Positions 1-10,556 are shown, counted from the stretch's first letter. The stretch is DNA of 64,000 nt from Nitrosovibrio tenuis (GCF_900109785.1 NZ_FOBH01000003.1:310001-374000), one strand, 5' to 3'. A program made the numbers and translations. The notes: a model not told the origin generated them from the sequence alone.

Positions 1-134
1 GTCAGGAACACCAGCGGCGGGCCGGCGACGAAAAATTTCGCCATGCGCTGCCTTGCTGTTCTTTCCTTAATTCCTACTTCGGCTCGTTCCTCAGCGCGTC
101 CTTCGGTTCGTCCCTGCTCTGCTTTCTTAGTCAT
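1..134 (-). CDS. ABC transporter permease, PotB-like (5' end only)
   Basis: Partial gene leaving the window on the left. Read on the minus strand from the ATG at 44, the product begins MAKFFVAGPPLVFL, turning hydrophobic as expected for the first membrane segment of a polyamine-type permease. The same frame stays open back to an ATG at 134 that overlaps the potA stop, which would add 30 highly charged residues. The ATG at 44 has an AAGG about 9 nt upstream; the ATG at 134 has no visible ribosome binding site. Position directly after potA supports the PotB role, moving polyamine through the inner membrane. Which start is used is undecided. Confidence 0.55.
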   Translation of the reverse strand, partial: MTKKAEQGRTEGRAEERAEVGIKERTARQRMAKFFVAGPPLVFL

Positions 135-1212
135 GGAGGAAAATACCCGCATCGTGACGCCATGAAACGCCGACCAGATCGCCCACTTCAAAAAACGTTG
201 CTCTTCCCGGCGCCGAATTCGGCAGTAAAGCCTCGATATGAGTGCCATTGGAGAGTTCCACGATATAAGTCGTTACGTCGCCTATATATAGAAAATCGTG
301 CACTGTGCCTAGAAAGTGGTTTTTTAACTGTGCCCCGTTCGACGGATGGGAAATGCGGACCTGTTCTGGGCGAATGGCCATTACGCCTTTGTCACCGGGT
401 TTTACACCTTCTTTCCCGGCAGTTATGACTTCCCCCAACTCTCCTATATCAAGTTTCAGATGCGAAGGTGCCGCTTCCATCACCTGCGCATCCATCATGC
501 TGATTTTGCCAATGAAATCTGCAACAAAACGGTTTCTCGGAAAACCATAGATCTTGGATGGTTCATCAATTTGTTCGACATTGCCGCGATTCATCACGGC
601 GATCCGATGTGATAGTGCCAACGCTTCATCCTGTGCATGGGTGACAAACACGAACGTGATGCCGATCTCCTTTTGAAGATTGATGAGTTCAATCTGCATT
701 TCCTCGCGCAACTTGGCGTCCAGTGCGCCGAGCGGTTCATCCAGCAATAATAGCCGGGGGCGGTTGACAAGCCCTCTGGCAAGCGCTACCCGCTGTTTCT
801 GGCCGCCGGACAACTCATGTGGAAAGCGGTTGGCGAAGCTTGGCAGGCGCACATCATCCAGGGCCTCCGTGACTCTGGCTCTTATTTCCTGCGGGGGCTT
901 GCCCGCCATCCTGAGCGGGAAAGCGATATTGTCCGCTACAGTCATATGGGGGAACAGCGCGTAGGTCTGGAACACAGTGTGGACGGGGCGTTTTTCCGGT
1001 GGGGTACCGACCATATCTTCGCCGTCCAGCAGAATCTGGCCGGAATCCGGAAGATCGAACCCGGCTATCATCCGTAACAGCGTGGTTTTACCGCAGCCGG
1101 AAGGGCCGAGCAGAGTGAAAAATTCACCTGCCTCAATGCTGATACTGACATGATCGACCGCAGTGTAGTCGCCAAAGTGGCGCGTCACGTCTCGGATTTC
1201 CAGTAGCGCCAT
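127..1212 (-). CDS. potA: Spermidine/putrescine-type ABC transporter ATP-binding protein
   Basis: 361 aa cytoplasmic ATPase that would power uptake of polyamines or a related solute. Visible in order: Walker A GPSGCGKTT (around residue 37), ABC signature LSGGQKQRVALARG (around 134), Walker B LLLLDEPLGALD (around 155) and the switch His in VFVTHAQDEA. A C-terminal TOBE-type domain follows (about 270-361), typical of PotA/MalK-type subunits that bind substrate or regulators. Length is normal for PotA. It is followed on the same strand by the start of a permease gene, giving the usual potA-potB order. Substrate assignment rests on family resemblance; putrescine, spermidine or another cation could be the ligand. 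Confidence 0.88.
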   Translation of the reverse strand: MALLEIRDVTRHFGDYTAVDHVSISIEAGEFFTLLGPSGCGKTTLLRMIAGFDLPDSGQILLDGEDMVGTPPEKRPVHTVFQTYALFPHMTVADNIAFPLRMAGKPPQEIRARVTEALDDVRLPSFANRFPHELSGGQKQRVALARGLVNRPRLLLLDEPLGALDAKLREEMQIELINLQKEIGITFVFVTHAQDEALALSHRIAVMNRGNVEQIDEPSKIYGFPRNRFVADFIGKISMMDAQVMEAAPSHLKLDIGELGEVITAGKEGVKPGDKGVMAIRPEQVRISHPSNGAQLKNHFLGTVHDFLYIGDVTTYIVELSNGTHIEALLPNSAPGRATFFEVGDLVGVSWRHDAGIFLHD

Positions 1213-1531
1213 GGTCTATCAGTTGCCGTGCCAATTAAAAACGGAATTTTATCAAAATAATTATTGGATTAGCTGGATTACAGCCATCATGCCGGTGCCG
1301 GACCGTCCAGGGATGGGGCGGGTCGCAGGATTATGCGCGTCGCGAATCTGGAACGGGGCCTGGAACTGGGCCCTGAGCTCAGCGGCGCACGGAGATCCCG
1401 TTCCGCTGAGACCCCGTTCGTGATGGAGGTTGACTGGCAAAGGAAGTGAGGATGCTAACGAAAGCACGGCAAGGAGGATCGTGCCACCGGCCATACGGCC
1501 ATCACTTACGGAATGCTAAAGACCTGATGCA
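1213..1531. other. Intergenic region between potA and ubiB
   Basis: 319 bases between the potA start and the ubiB stop, both on the minus strand. It should hold the potA promoter. Apart from one hairpin (1378-1410) I see no recognisable gene or motif. Confidence 0.5.
1378..1410. other. Perfect 8-bp inverted repeat (hairpin)
   Basis: CTCAGCGG at 1378-1385 is the exact reverse complement of CCGCTGAG at 1403-1410, and an inner ACGG/CCGT pair extends the stem. It lies downstream of ubiB and upstream of potA. There is no T-run on either side, so it is not a typical intrinsic terminator; it may stabilise an mRNA end or attenuate readthrough. Confidence 0.35.
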
Positions 1532-3046
1532 CTATTGCAAGATCTGCCACAGAAGCAAAGCCATTAGCAGCAGCGCCAGAATGGTCAGCGAGCGGCTCTG
1601 GCGTCTTTGTTCCATTAACAATCCGGTTAATTTTTCGTCCATTGCCTGTGCACGGCTTTCGTGCAGGGCGTGATGCAATAAACGTGGAAATTGCGGCATG
1701 ATTACCGCCCAACCGGACGCCTCCTTGCGGAGCCGGCGAGTGAGTCCGCGCCAGCCAAGCTGGTCCGACATCCAGTTCTCCAGGTATGGTTTGGCGGTTG
1801 TCCAGAGATCGAGATCGGGATCAAGATCGCGGCCCAGGCCTTCTATATTCAGCAGTGTTTTTTGCAGCAATACCAGCTGCGGCTGGATTTCAACATTGAA
1901 TTCGCGTGATGTCTGAAACAACCGCAGCAATATCCGGCTGAAGGAAATCTCCTTCAGCGGTTTATCGAAGATGGGTTCACAAACGGCACGGATTGCACTT
2001 TCGAACTCGTCAACCCGTGTGTTCCTTGGCGCCCATCCGGCTTCGATATGGGCTTCCGCCACACGCTTGTAGTCGCGCCGAAAAAACGCCAAAAAATTTT
2101 GCGCCAGATAATTCTTGTCCTCGTCAGTCAGCGTTCCCATTATGCCGAAATCGACCGCAATATAACGGCCATCGCTGCCAACGAAGATATTGCCTGGATG
2201 CATATCGGCATGGAAATATCCGTCCCGGAATACCTGAGTAAAGAAAATTTCAACCCCCACCCGTGCAAGCCTGGGTATATCCAGGCCCTGTTCGCGCAGT
2301 TCCGCCACGTGGCTGATGGGCGTGCCTTTTACACGTTGCATAACCATGACGCCGGAATAGCAGTAGTCCCAGTAAACTTCCGGTACCAATAACAGTGGAG
2401 AGTCGAGGAAATTCCGCCGTAACTGGCTGCAGTTGGATGCTTCACGCATGAGATCCAGTTCATCGCTCAGGTGGCGTGCGAACTCGTTCACTACTTCACG
2501 GAGCTTCAGGCGCTTGCCGTCAGGCCAGAGCGCTTCAACCAGCCAGGCGCCGGTTTCCATTAACGCTACATCATGTGCGATTATGGGGGCGATGCCCGGG
2601 CGCAGCACTTTCACCGCAACTTCGGTACCATCGTGCAGTACCGCCAGATGGACCTGGGCAATCGAGGCGCTCGCTACCGGTTCGGCGTCGAATATAAGGA
2701 ACACCTCATGGACGGATTTTCCATAGATCAGTTCCAGCGTTTTAAGGGCGATGTGAGACGGAAAGGGGGGAACCCTATCCTGCAATTTCGCCAGTTCATC
2801 GGCAATGTCCTGCGGCAGGAGATCGCGGCGGGTAGAAAGCATCTGGCCGAATTTGACAAAAATCGGACCCAGCGCTTCCAGCGCCAGACGGAGGCGTTCG
2901 CCACGTGCTCTGTCCAGCCGCCGCCAGAACGTGGCGGCCTTGACGACAGGCCGCACAAAACGTAAACGCTCATGGCCTAGAAAAAATTCATCGAGGCCGA
3001 AACGAAATGCTACAGCGAGTATCTTGAGGAGACGAAAGAAACGCAT
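1532..3046 (-). CDS. ubiB: Ubiquinone biosynthesis protein UbiB (ABC1/ADCK-type atypical kinase)
   Basis: 504 aa member of the UbiB/COQ8 protein-kinase-like family, a membrane-associated ATPase needed for ubiquinone synthesis. Visible: the KxGQ motif in [14 protein letters not shown] (around residue 63), the nucleotide-binding lysine in VAVKVLRPG (around 145), the catalytic-loop-like [10 protein letters not shown] (around 280) and metal-binding VDFGIMG. The C-terminus is a hydrophobic anchor ([14 protein letters not shown]) following a charged stretch, as in the family. ubiJ lies 171 bp upstream on the same strand, the usual partnership for late aerobic ubiquinone steps. Start is the ATG at 3046. 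Confidence 0.93.
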   Translation of the reverse strand: MRFFRLLKILAVAFRFGLDEFFLGHERLRFVRPVVKAATFWRRLDRARGERLRLALEALGPIFVKFGQMLSTRRDLLPQDIADELAKLQDRVPPFPSHIALKTLELIYGKSVHEVFLIFDAEPVASASIAQVHLAVLHDGTEVAVKVLRPGIAPIIAHDVALMETGAWLVEALWPDGKRLKLREVVNEFARHLSDELDLMREASNCSQLRRNFLDSPLLLVPEVYWDYCYSGVMVMQRVKGTPISHVAELREQGLDIPRLARVGVEIFFTQVFRDGYFHADMHPGNIFVGSDGRYIAVDFGIMGTLTDEDKNYLAQNFLAFFRRDYKRVAEAHIEAGWAPRNTRVDEFESAIRAVCEPIFDKPLKEISFSRILLRLFQTSREFNVEIQPQLVLLQKTLLNIEGLGRDLDPDLDLWTTAKPYLENWMSDQLGWRGLTRRLRKEASGWAVIMPQFPRLLHHALHESRAQAMDEKLTGLLMEQRRQSRSLTILALLLMALLLWQILQ

Positions 3047-3217
3047 TTATTCTTATGAACGGTTAATTCGTCCGTAATTGTCCGCGATTTACCAGCGGAG
3101 GTAGCCCGCGCCTTCGAGATGAGACGAGTAATACAATCACATGAACCGCACCGCTGTCTCTCCATGCTTGCGGTTCGTCCAGGTAATCCGCCGTTTATTG
3201 AGGAGTCGAGGAGTCTG

Positions 3218-3793
3218 TTATTTCGCGGCTAGCGCATTTACCCGCTGTTCCAAATGAGCCGCCTCATTCTGTAACGCGTCCACTTCACGGATAAATTCGT
3301 GCAGCTTGGCGGGTTTCGCGAGCAGAGGCTGCTCTTCCGTCCAATATTCCATCAGCGTCTGCAATAAATTTCGGATCGTGTCTGTATGCCAATGCACCAG
3401 GCTCTGACCAGCCTGCGCTACGCGATGGGCAAGAATGTCACCCATTACAACGCTCAAGTCCTGCTCCGCGTCCCAGTGCAAATTCTTTCCCACGCGGATA
3501 ATTTCTTCGGCGAACTCGCTATCGCCTGAAATCCGGATCTCACGGTATGCATCTTCATCACGGGCAAGCAAACGCGGCAATAAGCCGGGGACGAGCGTAA
3601 CTACAGCATCGTCCGGCGTACCTTTTGCCGCGGGAGATATCTCGCCGCTGGCCTGTACGGTCAGGGCGAGATCAGGGAAAGGAGGCAGCCGAAAACGCGC
3701 TGTCTTGCCAGCACAGGGCTGCAGCCGTTTGCGTGCCCAGCTTTCTCCACGGAGCAAGTGGTTAAACGGGGCTATCGCAACGGATGCGAGCAC
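3218..3793 (-). CDS. ubiJ: Ubiquinone biosynthesis accessory factor UbiJ (SCP2-like lipid-binding)
   Basis: 191 aa. The N-terminal ~110 residues resemble the SCP2 sterol-carrier fold of UbiJ, including LVPGLLPRLLARDEDAYREIRISGDSEFAEEI, cut here between two strands of the fold. The C-terminal ~50 residues (FIREVDALQNEAAHLEQRV) form a short predicted coiled coil, also typical. UbiJ binds ubiquinone intermediates and scaffolds the Ubi complex in the cytoplasm. It lies upstream of ubiB on the same strand. The start is GTG at 3793 with a poor ribosome binding site, so the exact N-terminus is uncertain. Confidence 0.85.
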   Translation of the reverse strand: MLASVAIAPFNHLLRGESWARKRLQPCAGKTARFRLPPFPDLALTVQASGEISPAAKGTPDDAVVTLVPGLLPRLLARDEDAYREIRISGDSEFAEEIIRVGKNLHWDAEQDLSVVMGDILAHRVAQAGQSLVHWHTDTIRNLLQTLMEYWTEEQPLLAKPAKLHEFIREVDALQNEAAHLEQRVNALAAK

Positions 3794-3811
3794 GGGGGAA
3801 GCTTAAAAAAT

Positions 3812-4693
3812 TCAGGCGACTTGTTGAATTCCTGCCAGCAACCAGACGGCTTCGGGATCTTTAAGATTCTTCTGCACATGCCAGATTTCATCGAATGCTT
3901 CCGGCAATGATTTGGGCGATTCGCTCAACTGTCCATTAAACCGGACGCTCGCAATTGCCGTATCATTTTCGGTCACGACTTCAAGCAAGTCCGCATTGAT
4001 GTTCAGTACCTCGGTTCTCTGAGGCTCGTTGCCGCGCTCGCTGATCTGCATGCTGATCTCGGCGAACATTTCAGGCGTTGTATACTCCCGGATGTCGCTC
4101 AGGTCGCGCGCATCATTGGCCGCTTGCAGGCGGATGAAAGAAGTCTTCGCATTACGCAGGAATGGTTCAACCTGGAAATCCGCGGGAATATTTGCGGCAC
4201 TGCCGGGAACAGGCGCGGTCTGCGCGCGCACCGACGAACTCCCCGCGTTTTCTGCGGGTGCCGTTGCGGGGCCGGTTGCCGGCGCGCTTCCGGCAGAGCC
4301 GGAGCCCATACCCGAATATTGCATGGGTCGCGCCGAATGTTGTTCCTGACGTGGCTTGCGCAGCATACGAACCACAAAGAAAATCGCTGCCATCAGAGCG
4401 GCGAGCATCAGCACATCCATCATTTTAATGCCTTCGAATGCGCCGCCCATGAACAGCGCCGCCAGCAATCCGCCTGCGGCCAAACCAGCGAGCGGTCCCA
4501 TCCATTTACTGCCTCCCGCGGCTGCGGGCGCGGCGGAAGGTGTCTGCGCATGTTTCGGAGCCGCCTGAGGGCTTATGGCTTCACGTTGCTTGCCAACACT
4601 TTGGCCGCCCCCGAAGCGTTTCGCTTCTGCATCAAAGGTACCCAGCCCGAAGCTAAAAATCGCCAAGGTAAACAGGGTCAATATTTTCTTCAT
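3812..4693 (-). CDS. Tim44-like domain protein, signal-anchored
   Basis: 293 aa. N-terminal hydrophobic signal or anchor (ILTLFTLAIFSFGLGTFDAEA), a Ser/Pro/Ala-rich linker, two Gly/Ala/Leu-rich hydrophobic segments (about 65-85 and 90-110), another low-complexity linker, then a C-terminal Tim44-like domain (about 170-293: FQVEPFLRNAKTSFIRLQAA, ending WLLAGIQQ). Bacterial Tim44-domain proteins are widespread in betaproteobacteria, but their role is not settled. It is the first gene of a minus-strand run ending in ubiB, 18 bp upstream of ubiJ, so it may be cotranscribed with the ubiquinone genes. No functional claim beyond the domain. Confidence 0.8.
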   Translation of the reverse strand: MKKILTLFTLAIFSFGLGTFDAEAKRFGGGQSVGKQREAISPQAAPKHAQTPSAAPAAAGGSKWMGPLAGLAAGGLLAALFMGGAFEGIKMMDVLMLAALMAAIFFVVRMLRKPRQEQHSARPMQYSGMGSGSAGSAPATGPATAPAENAGSSSVRAQTAPVPGSAANIPADFQVEPFLRNAKTSFIRLQAANDARDLSDIREYTTPEMFAEISMQISERGNEPQRTEVLNINADLLEVVTENDTAIASVRFNGQLSESPKSLPEAFDEIWHVQKNLKDPEAVWLLAGIQQVA

Positions 4694-4962
4694 GAAGGTC
4701 TCCAGAGACAGGGGTTAAAGTGGAAAGTATAACACCATCGGATAGTCCGAATGGGTGAAGAGTATCATGAAATTTACTGCTAAAAATTGGAAGAATGCTA
4801 TTTATATGCGGGTAAGCGCATCGGTCAGCCTGCGGGGGAGCAGGGTGTGGCCTATACTGATTTCGGCGGGTATTGGGTGTAAGCGAGATCCAGAATCCGC
4901 TGATAAATTGGATCCAGGGGTCTATTGACGGATTGTCCCTGCTCTGCCAGGAGGATATATCT

Positions 4963-5898
4963 GTGGAGAAAATTCAACGCATCCTTGTTACAACGGATTT
5001 TTCGCCTCGCGCCGGCAGGGCAATACGGCGTGCGGCTCAATTGGCGGCGGAGCATAAAGCCGAACTGTATCTTTTACATGTCCTTCCCACAATCCCGCTT
5101 AAAGCCATCAGGCGACTTATGGTCGAGACCCTGCCGGAAGCGGAACAGAGACTTTATGAACAAGCCAGGACAGCACTGCAACACGAGGCGGAAACACTGG
5201 CAAAGCGTGACATCCCGGTCAAGCATCACGTAGCGATTGGCAGGGCGCACATTGAGATCAACCGCTATGCAGAGTCCCACCGCGCCGATCTGATTGTGAT
5301 GGGCGACCAGGGCGAAACATTCGTTCAGGAACTTTTTTTGGGTACGACCGCCTCAAAAACGCTTCGTACCGGACGTCATCCCCTTCTGATAACCAAACAG
5401 GAACCAAAAGGCCCCTATAAGCACGTGCTGGTGCCGGTGGATTTTTCGCAGTCGTCTCTGGATGCGCTGGACATGGCGTCAAAAGTGGCGATGCAGGCAT
5501 CCATTCACGTGCTGCATGCAGTGGAGGTGCCCTTCGAACAAAAAATGAAGCATACCGGCCTCTACGAGGAATGGGTTGATCTCCACCGTAACGGGATATT
5601 AAATCGTGCCCTGCAAGGTATCGAAAAAATCGTTGAAGACTATGCGCGTAATCATATCCAGGTGACTCCTGTCATCGAGCATGGCCCCCCATCCGCCATC
5701 ATCCGGGAAAAAGCGCGATCTCTCGATATCGATCTGATTGCCATCGGCAAGCGCGGCGAAACGGAACTGGACGATGCATTATTCGGATCGGTGACCAAGC
5801 ACGTTCTCTACGAGACCACATGCGATATGCTGGTGGTCAGCCCGCCAGCTCCGCAGAAATCTCCAGAACCGCCGAAACCGCCGAACCCGTATAAATGA
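4963..5898 (+). CDS. Tandem universal stress protein (UspE-like)
   Basis: 311 aa from a GTG at 4963, chosen because AGGAGG lies at 4949-4954, 8 nt upstream; the frame is open further upstream, but those starts lack such a site. Two Usp domains in tandem, about 1-145 and 150-300. Each shows the ATP-loop pattern G-2x-G-9x-G(S/T): GDQGETFVQELFLGTT and GKRGETELDDALFGSV. The product is likely cytoplasmic and nucleotide-binding. Its stop overlaps the acetate kinase start (ATGA), so the two are translationally coupled. Usp genes next to ackA and phosphoketolase hint at regulation by energy state, but that is inference. The last ~17 residues are Pro/Lys-rich. Confidence 0.88.
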   Translation: MEKIQRILVTTDFSPRAGRAIRRAAQLAAEHKAELYLLHVLPTIPLKAIRRLMVETLPEAEQRLYEQARTALQHEAETLAKRDIPVKHHVAIGRAHIEINRYAESHRADLIVMGDQGETFVQELFLGTTASKTLRTGRHPLLITKQEPKGPYKHVLVPVDFSQSSLDALDMASKVAMQASIHVLHAVEVPFEQKMKHTGLYEEWVDLHRNGILNRALQGIEKIVEDYARNHIQVTPVIEHGPPSAIIREKARSLDIDLIAIGKRGETELDDALFGSVTKHVLYETTCDMLVVSPPAPQKSPEPPKPPNPYK

Positions 5899-7019
5899 CG
5901 ATTTTAACGGTAAACACCGGTAGTTCATCGGTTCGTCTGGCGGCGTTTACCCGGGATGGGGGAACGCCAAGGGAGATAGCGAACGCACGTGATGACCTCT
6001 CCGCAGGCGAGCCACAGGCTATGCTCGGTAAATTCCTGAAGGAGCATGGGCTCGCGAAAATAAATGCAGCCGCACATCGTGTGGTTCATGGGGGACGCAA
6101 GCTGACCACATCCTGCTTGCTCGACCAGGAAGTGGAGCAGGAAATCGACCGCTTGGCGCCGCTTGCGCCATTGCATAACCCGATCGCCCTGCACTGGATA
6201 CGGGCAACACGCGAGGCGCTGGGTGCGGGCATTTCTCAGGTTGCAGTGTTCGATACGGCATTTTTTACGGCTCTGCCGGAAATTGCGCGGACTTATGCCA
6301 TTCCGCATGAGCTTGCCAAAAAGCACGGCCTGTACCGCTATGGCTTTCATGGGCTGGCGCATCAGGCTATGTGGCTGGGATGGCGTGACCTGAAACCGGA
6401 CACTTCGAACGAAGGAGCGGACGGGAGGGAAAGGATTATTTCTATGCAGCTCGGCGCCGGCTGCTCGATTACGGCAATCGAGAACGGAATGCCGCGGGAT
6501 ACGTCCATGGGGTTTTCACCTCTGGAAGGATTAATGATGGCGACGCGCTCGGGTGACATCGATCCCGGTCTGATCACCTATTTGCAGCGTCAGGAAGGCC
6601 TGGCGCCAGAGCAATTGGACGAGTTGCTGAATGAGCGCTCCGGTCTGCTGGGGTTATCTCAACGCAGCGGCGACATCCGGCAACTGCTGGAATCCGTGGA
6701 TGTGTATTCCAGGCTCGCAGTAGACCTGTATTGTTATCGGGCGCGCAAGTACCTCGGCGCTTATTTCGCGGTACTGGGCGGCGCTAAAGCCATTATTTTT
6801 GGCGGAGGCGTGGGCGAGAATGTGGCGGCAATCCGCGAAAAGATCCTGGCTGGCATGCAGTGGTGCGGGATCGAAATCAATCGGAAGAAAAACCACGACT
6901 CCACCGGCATATCGCGCATCAGTAGCGATGCGAGCCAGGTTGAAGTGTGGGTTATTCCGGTGGACGAGGCGGCAATCCTGGCGCGCGAAGCGGCAAGAGT
7001 ATTGGACCATCCCGGATAA
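5895..7019 (+). CDS. ackA: Acetate kinase
   Basis: 374 aa. Catalyses acetyl phosphate + ADP to acetate + ATP, or the reverse. N-terminal VNTGSSSVR, then HRVVHGG, the FHGLAH segment (the family usually has FHGTSH), QLGAGCSITAI and GGVGENVAAIR near the C-terminus, all ASKHA-fold acetate kinase signatures. Slightly shorter than the ~400 aa norm. It overlaps the stress protein by 4 nt and is followed 72 bp later by phosphoketolase, which makes acetyl phosphate, so the pair forms a pathway from sugar phosphates to acetate and ATP. The FHGLAH variant is a small departure worth noting. Confidence 0.92.
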   Translation: MTILTVNTGSSSVRLAAFTRDGGTPREIANARDDLSAGEPQAMLGKFLKEHGLAKINAAAHRVVHGGRKLTTSCLLDQEVEQEIDRLAPLAPLHNPIALHWIRATREALGAGISQVAVFDTAFFTALPEIARTYAIPHELAKKHGLYRYGFHGLAHQAMWLGWRDLKPDTSNEGADGRERIISMQLGAGCSITAIENGMPRDTSMGFSPLEGLMMATRSGDIDPGLITYLQRQEGLAPEQLDELLNERSGLLGLSQRSGDIRQLLESVDVYSRLAVDLYCYRARKYLGAYFAVLGGAKAIIFGGGVGENVAAIREKILAGMQWCGIEINRKKNHDSTGISRISSDASQVEVWVIPVDEAAILAREAARVLDHPG

Positions 7020-7091
7020 TTCCACCGCGTACAGGTCTATTCCACGGGCGTACTAGCCATGCAAGCGGTTAGACGTTTTAAGGAGAATCCC

Positions 7092-9503
7092 GTGAATCAA
7101 GCTCAGCAGGTAACCGAAACTGAAAGCGCGCCATTGGACGCCGACGGATTACGCAAGATCCATGCATACTGGCGCGCGGCAAATTACCTCTCGGTCGGGC
7201 AAATTTATCTCCTCGATAACCCGTTGCTCAAAAAGCCTCTCACGCTCTCGGACATCAAGCCTCGCTTACTCGGCCATTGGGGAACCACACCCGGGCTTAA
7301 CTTTATTTACGCGCATCTGAACCGCATCATAAAAAAACATGATCTGGATATGATCTATATAGCCGGTCCCGGCCATGGCGGTCCGGCGATGGTCGCCAAT
7401 ACCTGGCTGGAGGGTAGCTACAGCGAGTTTTATCCCCGCGTCTCCAGGGATGCAAAGGGAATGCAGCGGTTATTCAAGCAGTTCTCCTTTCCCGGTGGCA
7501 TCCCGAGTCACGTGGCTCCTGAAACGCCGGGTTCGATTCATGAGGGGGGAGAGTTGGGGTATGCGCTCGCGCATGCTTTCGGGGCGGCTTTCGACAATCC
7601 TGATCTGGTCGTCGCCTGCGTGATCGGCGATGGCGAAGCTGAAACAGGGCCGCTTGCCGCGTCCTGGCACTCCAACAAATTTCTCAATCCGGCCCGCGAC
7701 GGCGCCGTATTGCCTATCCTACACCTCAATGGGTACAAGATCGCAAGCCCAACGGTGCTTTCGCGCATCAGCCACGAGGAACTGGAAGACTTGCTACTAG
7801 GTTATGGTTATCAAACCTATTTTGTTGAAGGCTCTGATCCGGCAGTCATGCATCAAGCGATGGCAGGCACGCTGGATACCGTGATCGGCAAAATCCGGTC
7901 AATCCAGGCTGAAGCACGTGCCACTGACATGGCTTCTGCGATAACGTATCCCCGTTGGCCCATGATCGTCCTGCGCAGTCCCAAAGGATGGACCGGCCCC
8001 AAAGAAGTTGATGGTAAAAAGGTCGAAGACTATTGGCGATCGCACCAGGTGCCTATCGCGAAGATCGGCTCGAAGCCGGAGCATCTGAAGCTGCTTGAAG
8101 ACTGGATGAAGAGTTACGGGCCGGACGAGCTATTCGATGTGGACGGCATCCTCGTGCCCGAATTGGCAGCGCTTGCGCCCGAGGGAAAGCGCCGTATGGG
8201 AGCCAACCCTCACGCCAACGGCGGCCTGCTGCTGAAAGACCTCGAAATGCCGAATTTCCGCGACTACGCTATCGCTGTGCCAAAACCCGGGTCCACGGTG
8301 GCCGAGTCCACTCGGGAGATGGGAAAATTTCTCCGCGACGTGATGAAACTCAACCTGGGTAGTCGTAATTTCCGGGTGATGGCGCCCGATGAGACGAGTT
8401 CGAACCGGCTCGACGCCCTGTTCGAGATGACGGAACGAACATGGGTAGCGAAAACGCTGCCTGAGGATGAGCATCTCTCGCCCGACGGACGGGTAATGGA
8501 AATCCTCTCCGAGCATATATGCCAGGGCTGGCTTGAAGGCTATCTGCTCACTGGCCGCCATGGCCTGTTTTCATGCTATGAGGCTTTCATCCATATCGTC
8601 GACTCCATGTTCAATCAGCACGCCAAGTGGCTTAAGGTAACCAGTCGGGAAATTCCTTGGCGCGCTCCGATTGCCTCGCTCAATTATTTGCTGACGTCGC
8701 ATGTGTGGCAGCAGGATCACAACGGTTTTTCCCATCAGGATCCCGGTTTTATAGATCACGTGGTCAACAAGAAGGCGGACATCATCCGCATTTACCTTCC
8801 GCCGGACACCAACACGCTTCTTTTCATTACCGACAAATGCCTGCGTTCGCGTAATCTCATCAATGTCATCGTGGCGGGCAAGCAACCCGAACTGCAATGG
8901 CTTGACCTTGATGCCGCCATCAAACACTGTACCGCTGGCATCGGTATCTGGACCTGGGCCAGCAATGACCTGGGCGATGAGCCGGATGCGGTGCTGGGCT
9001 GTGCGGGGGACGTTCCAACACTCGAAACATTGGCTGCGGTTGACCTGCTGCATCACCATGTACCCGAACTCAAGGTGAGGGTGATCAACGTGGTTGACCT
9101 CATGACCTTACAGCCGCAGCAGGAACATCCGCACGGGCTTTCGGATCGAGACTTCGATACCTTGTTCACCACATGCAAGCCGATCATTTTTGCCTATCAT
9201 GGCTACCCCTGGCTTATTCATCGCCTGACTTACCGCCGTACCAATCATGAAAATCTGCACGTGCGGGGCTATAAGGAAGAAGGAACCACCACGACCCCGT
9301 TCGACATGACGGTGCGAAATGACCTGGATCGCTTTCACCTGGTAATGGATGTGATCGACCGCGTACCGAAGCTCGGCTATAAAGCGGCTTATCTCAAGCA
9401 ATTGATGCGCGACAAGTTGATCGAGCACCAGCAGTACATTACCCATTATGGCGAGGATATGCCGGAGATCAGGAATTGGCACTGGCGTTCGTCCGATTCG
9501 TAA
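7092..9503 (+). CDS. xfp: Xylulose-5-phosphate/fructose-6-phosphate phosphoketolase
   Basis: 803 aa from GTG at 7092, chosen for the AAGGAG at 7080-7085; an upstream ATG at 7059 would add 11 residues. Thiamine-diphosphate enzyme cleaving xylulose-5-P (and often fructose-6-P) with phosphate to acetyl phosphate plus a sugar phosphate. Visible: [14 protein letters not shown], the cofactor motif [28 protein letters not shown] in the central domain, and the C-terminal [11 protein letters not shown] typical of the family. Length matches the ~800 aa norm. It sits directly after ackA. In an autotroph it could link the Calvin cycle or pentose phosphates to acetyl phosphate without pyruvate; that role is inference. 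Confidence 0.95.
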   Translation: MNQAQQVTETESAPLDADGLRKIHAYWRAANYLSVGQIYLLDNPLLKKPLTLSDIKPRLLGHWGTTPGLNFIYAHLNRIIKKHDLDMIYIAGPGHGGPAMVANTWLEGSYSEFYPRVSRDAKGMQRLFKQFSFPGGIPSHVAPETPGSIHEGGELGYALAHAFGAAFDNPDLVVACVIGDGEAETGPLAASWHSNKFLNPARDGAVLPILHLNGYKIASPTVLSRISHEELEDLLLGYGYQTYFVEGSDPAVMHQAMAGTLDTVIGKIRSIQAEARATDMASAITYPRWPMIVLRSPKGWTGPKEVDGKKVEDYWRSHQVPIAKIGSKPEHLKLLEDWMKSYGPDELFDVDGILVPELAALAPEGKRRMGANPHANGGLLLKDLEMPNFRDYAIAVPKPGSTVAESTREMGKFLRDVMKLNLGSRNFRVMAPDETSSNRLDALFEMTERTWVAKTLPEDEHLSPDGRVMEILSEHICQGWLEGYLLTGRHGLFSCYEAFIHIVDSMFNQHAKWLKVTSREIPWRAPIASLNYLLTSHVWQQDHNGFSHQDPGFIDHVVNKKADIIRIYLPPDTNTLLFITDKCLRSRNLINVIVAGKQPELQWLDLDAAIKHCTAGIGIWTWASNDLGDEPDAVLGCAGDVPTLETLAAVDLLHHHVPELKVRVINVVDLMTLQPQQEHPHGLSDRDFDTLFTTCKPIIFAYHGYPWLIHRLTYRRTNHENLHVRGYKEEGTTTTPFDMTVRNDLDRFHLVMDVIDRVPKLGYKAAYLKQLMRDKLIEHQQYITHYGEDMPEIRNWHWRSSDS

Positions 9504-9899
9504 TCAGCAGGCATTGCCGGGCTGCTGGGGCCGAACATTTAAGACCATTTCCGGACCTGATGGGGCGCCCACCCGATGGACATTCTGGTGGACATTCTCT
9601 TTTCGCCCGGCCACGTTTCACCAATGGCGGGCGATCCCTGCAAGCATCTTGTCACGGCCGACGATTTGGATCAACATCGCTTCATCTACCTGGAATGGTC
9701 AATTTCGGAAGTGGGCTCAGCATCGGAGCGGGTTCGATCACGCGTGGAGCCGAGCTCATGGTAGGTCGCTCGCATGGTCCGGGCAGGCCACTGGTAGGAG
9801 CCTGGCAGGCGACTGGCACGCAATTCCGAGTGATCGGGCTGATCCGGATTTAGCTAGAGCACTAGAACCATTCCAGGTTGCTGCAACGGAGGAATATTG
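9504..9899. other. Intergenic region, no gene recognised
   Basis: 396 bases between xfp and the next gene. Several overlapping open frames exist on the plus strand, none with a convincing start or family resemblance. A near-identical 13-bp direct repeat, GGCAGGC(C/G)ACTGG, lies at 9782-9794 and 9804-9816. GGAGG at 9888-9892 is the ribosome binding site of the following gene. Confidence 0.5.
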
Positions 9900-10517
9900 A
9901 TGATATTCGTCATCAATGTAACTGCAATCTATGCTTCATTTTCGTTGAATCACATGAATGCAATATATTGGGGCGCTATCCTGCCTGTATTATATGCAAT
10001 CGTTGTGGCGCCTCACGCTTTGATCGGCAGGCCTGGCATGCCGCGCGCTGCCATAACGAAAGCGCTTATTGCCAAATGGAATAATGCGGATGATTTGAGC
10101 CGCTATATTATTCAGTACTGGATGGCGCTGGCCTATCCTTCCACGTCCTGGAAAAAGCGCCGCAATAGCGTAACTTTGTATCTCACATCCTTTTTTCTGT
10201 GCGCTTGTTATTTTGCCAAGGAGTCATTCGTAGCCGGCCTGATCATGTTCCTTGCCGGATATGTTCTATACCAGATGAGCCTCAGGGTCGACAGGCCGCG
10301 ACTGGTATATGCCAATCCCGAATTCAGGGTTGGCGGTAATGATGAGTCTTCACGAAGAGAGTGGGAACTTGCCGCGATGTCAATCATTGCATTCGCTGAT
10401 CTATACCCTGATGATGGGACGCTGAAAGAGTCCGCAAATCAGGTTTCCGAAGATGGCGACGTGAAGTTTCTGCTAGCACATCATCGTTACGACCATGGTG
10501 CAAGTTGGGCCAGTTAA
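9900..10517 (+). CDS. Hypothetical inner-membrane protein
   Basis: 205 aa; ATG at 9900 chosen over an adjacent TTG because GGAGG at 9888-9892 is 7 nt upstream. Two hydrophobic stretches near the N-terminus (MIFVINVTAIYASFSL and IYWGAILPVLYAIVVAPHAL) and two in the middle (VTLYLTSFFLCACYFA and VAGLIMFLAGYVLYQM) suggest four membrane segments. A soluble acidic C-terminal tail of about 75 residues follows. I do not recognise the family. It lies between phosphoketolase and PEP synthase, 39 bp before the latter, so it is probably cotranscribed with them. Confidence 0.7.
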   Translation: MIFVINVTAIYASFSLNHMNAIYWGAILPVLYAIVVAPHALIGRPGMPRAAITKALIAKWNNADDLSRYIIQYWMALAYPSTSWKKRRNSVTLYLTSFFLCACYFAKESFVAGLIMFLAGYVLYQMSLRVDRPRLVYANPEFRVGGNDESSRREWELAAMSIIAFADLYPDDGTLKESANQVSEDGDVKFLLAHHRYDHGASWAS

Positions 10518-10556
10518 GTTGGACGGTTGAAGGGGACGACCCGAACAGGAGTAAGA

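Noticed and set aside
7470-9482. Large minus-strand frames opposite phosphoketolase (for example 8571-9059)
   Set aside because: Shadow frames of a clearly coding, conserved plus-strand gene.
9448-9900. Several overlapping plus-strand open frames after phosphoketolase (up to 150 codons)
   Set aside because: They overlap one another, lack ribosome binding sites and show no family features; treated as chance frames in GC-rich DNA.
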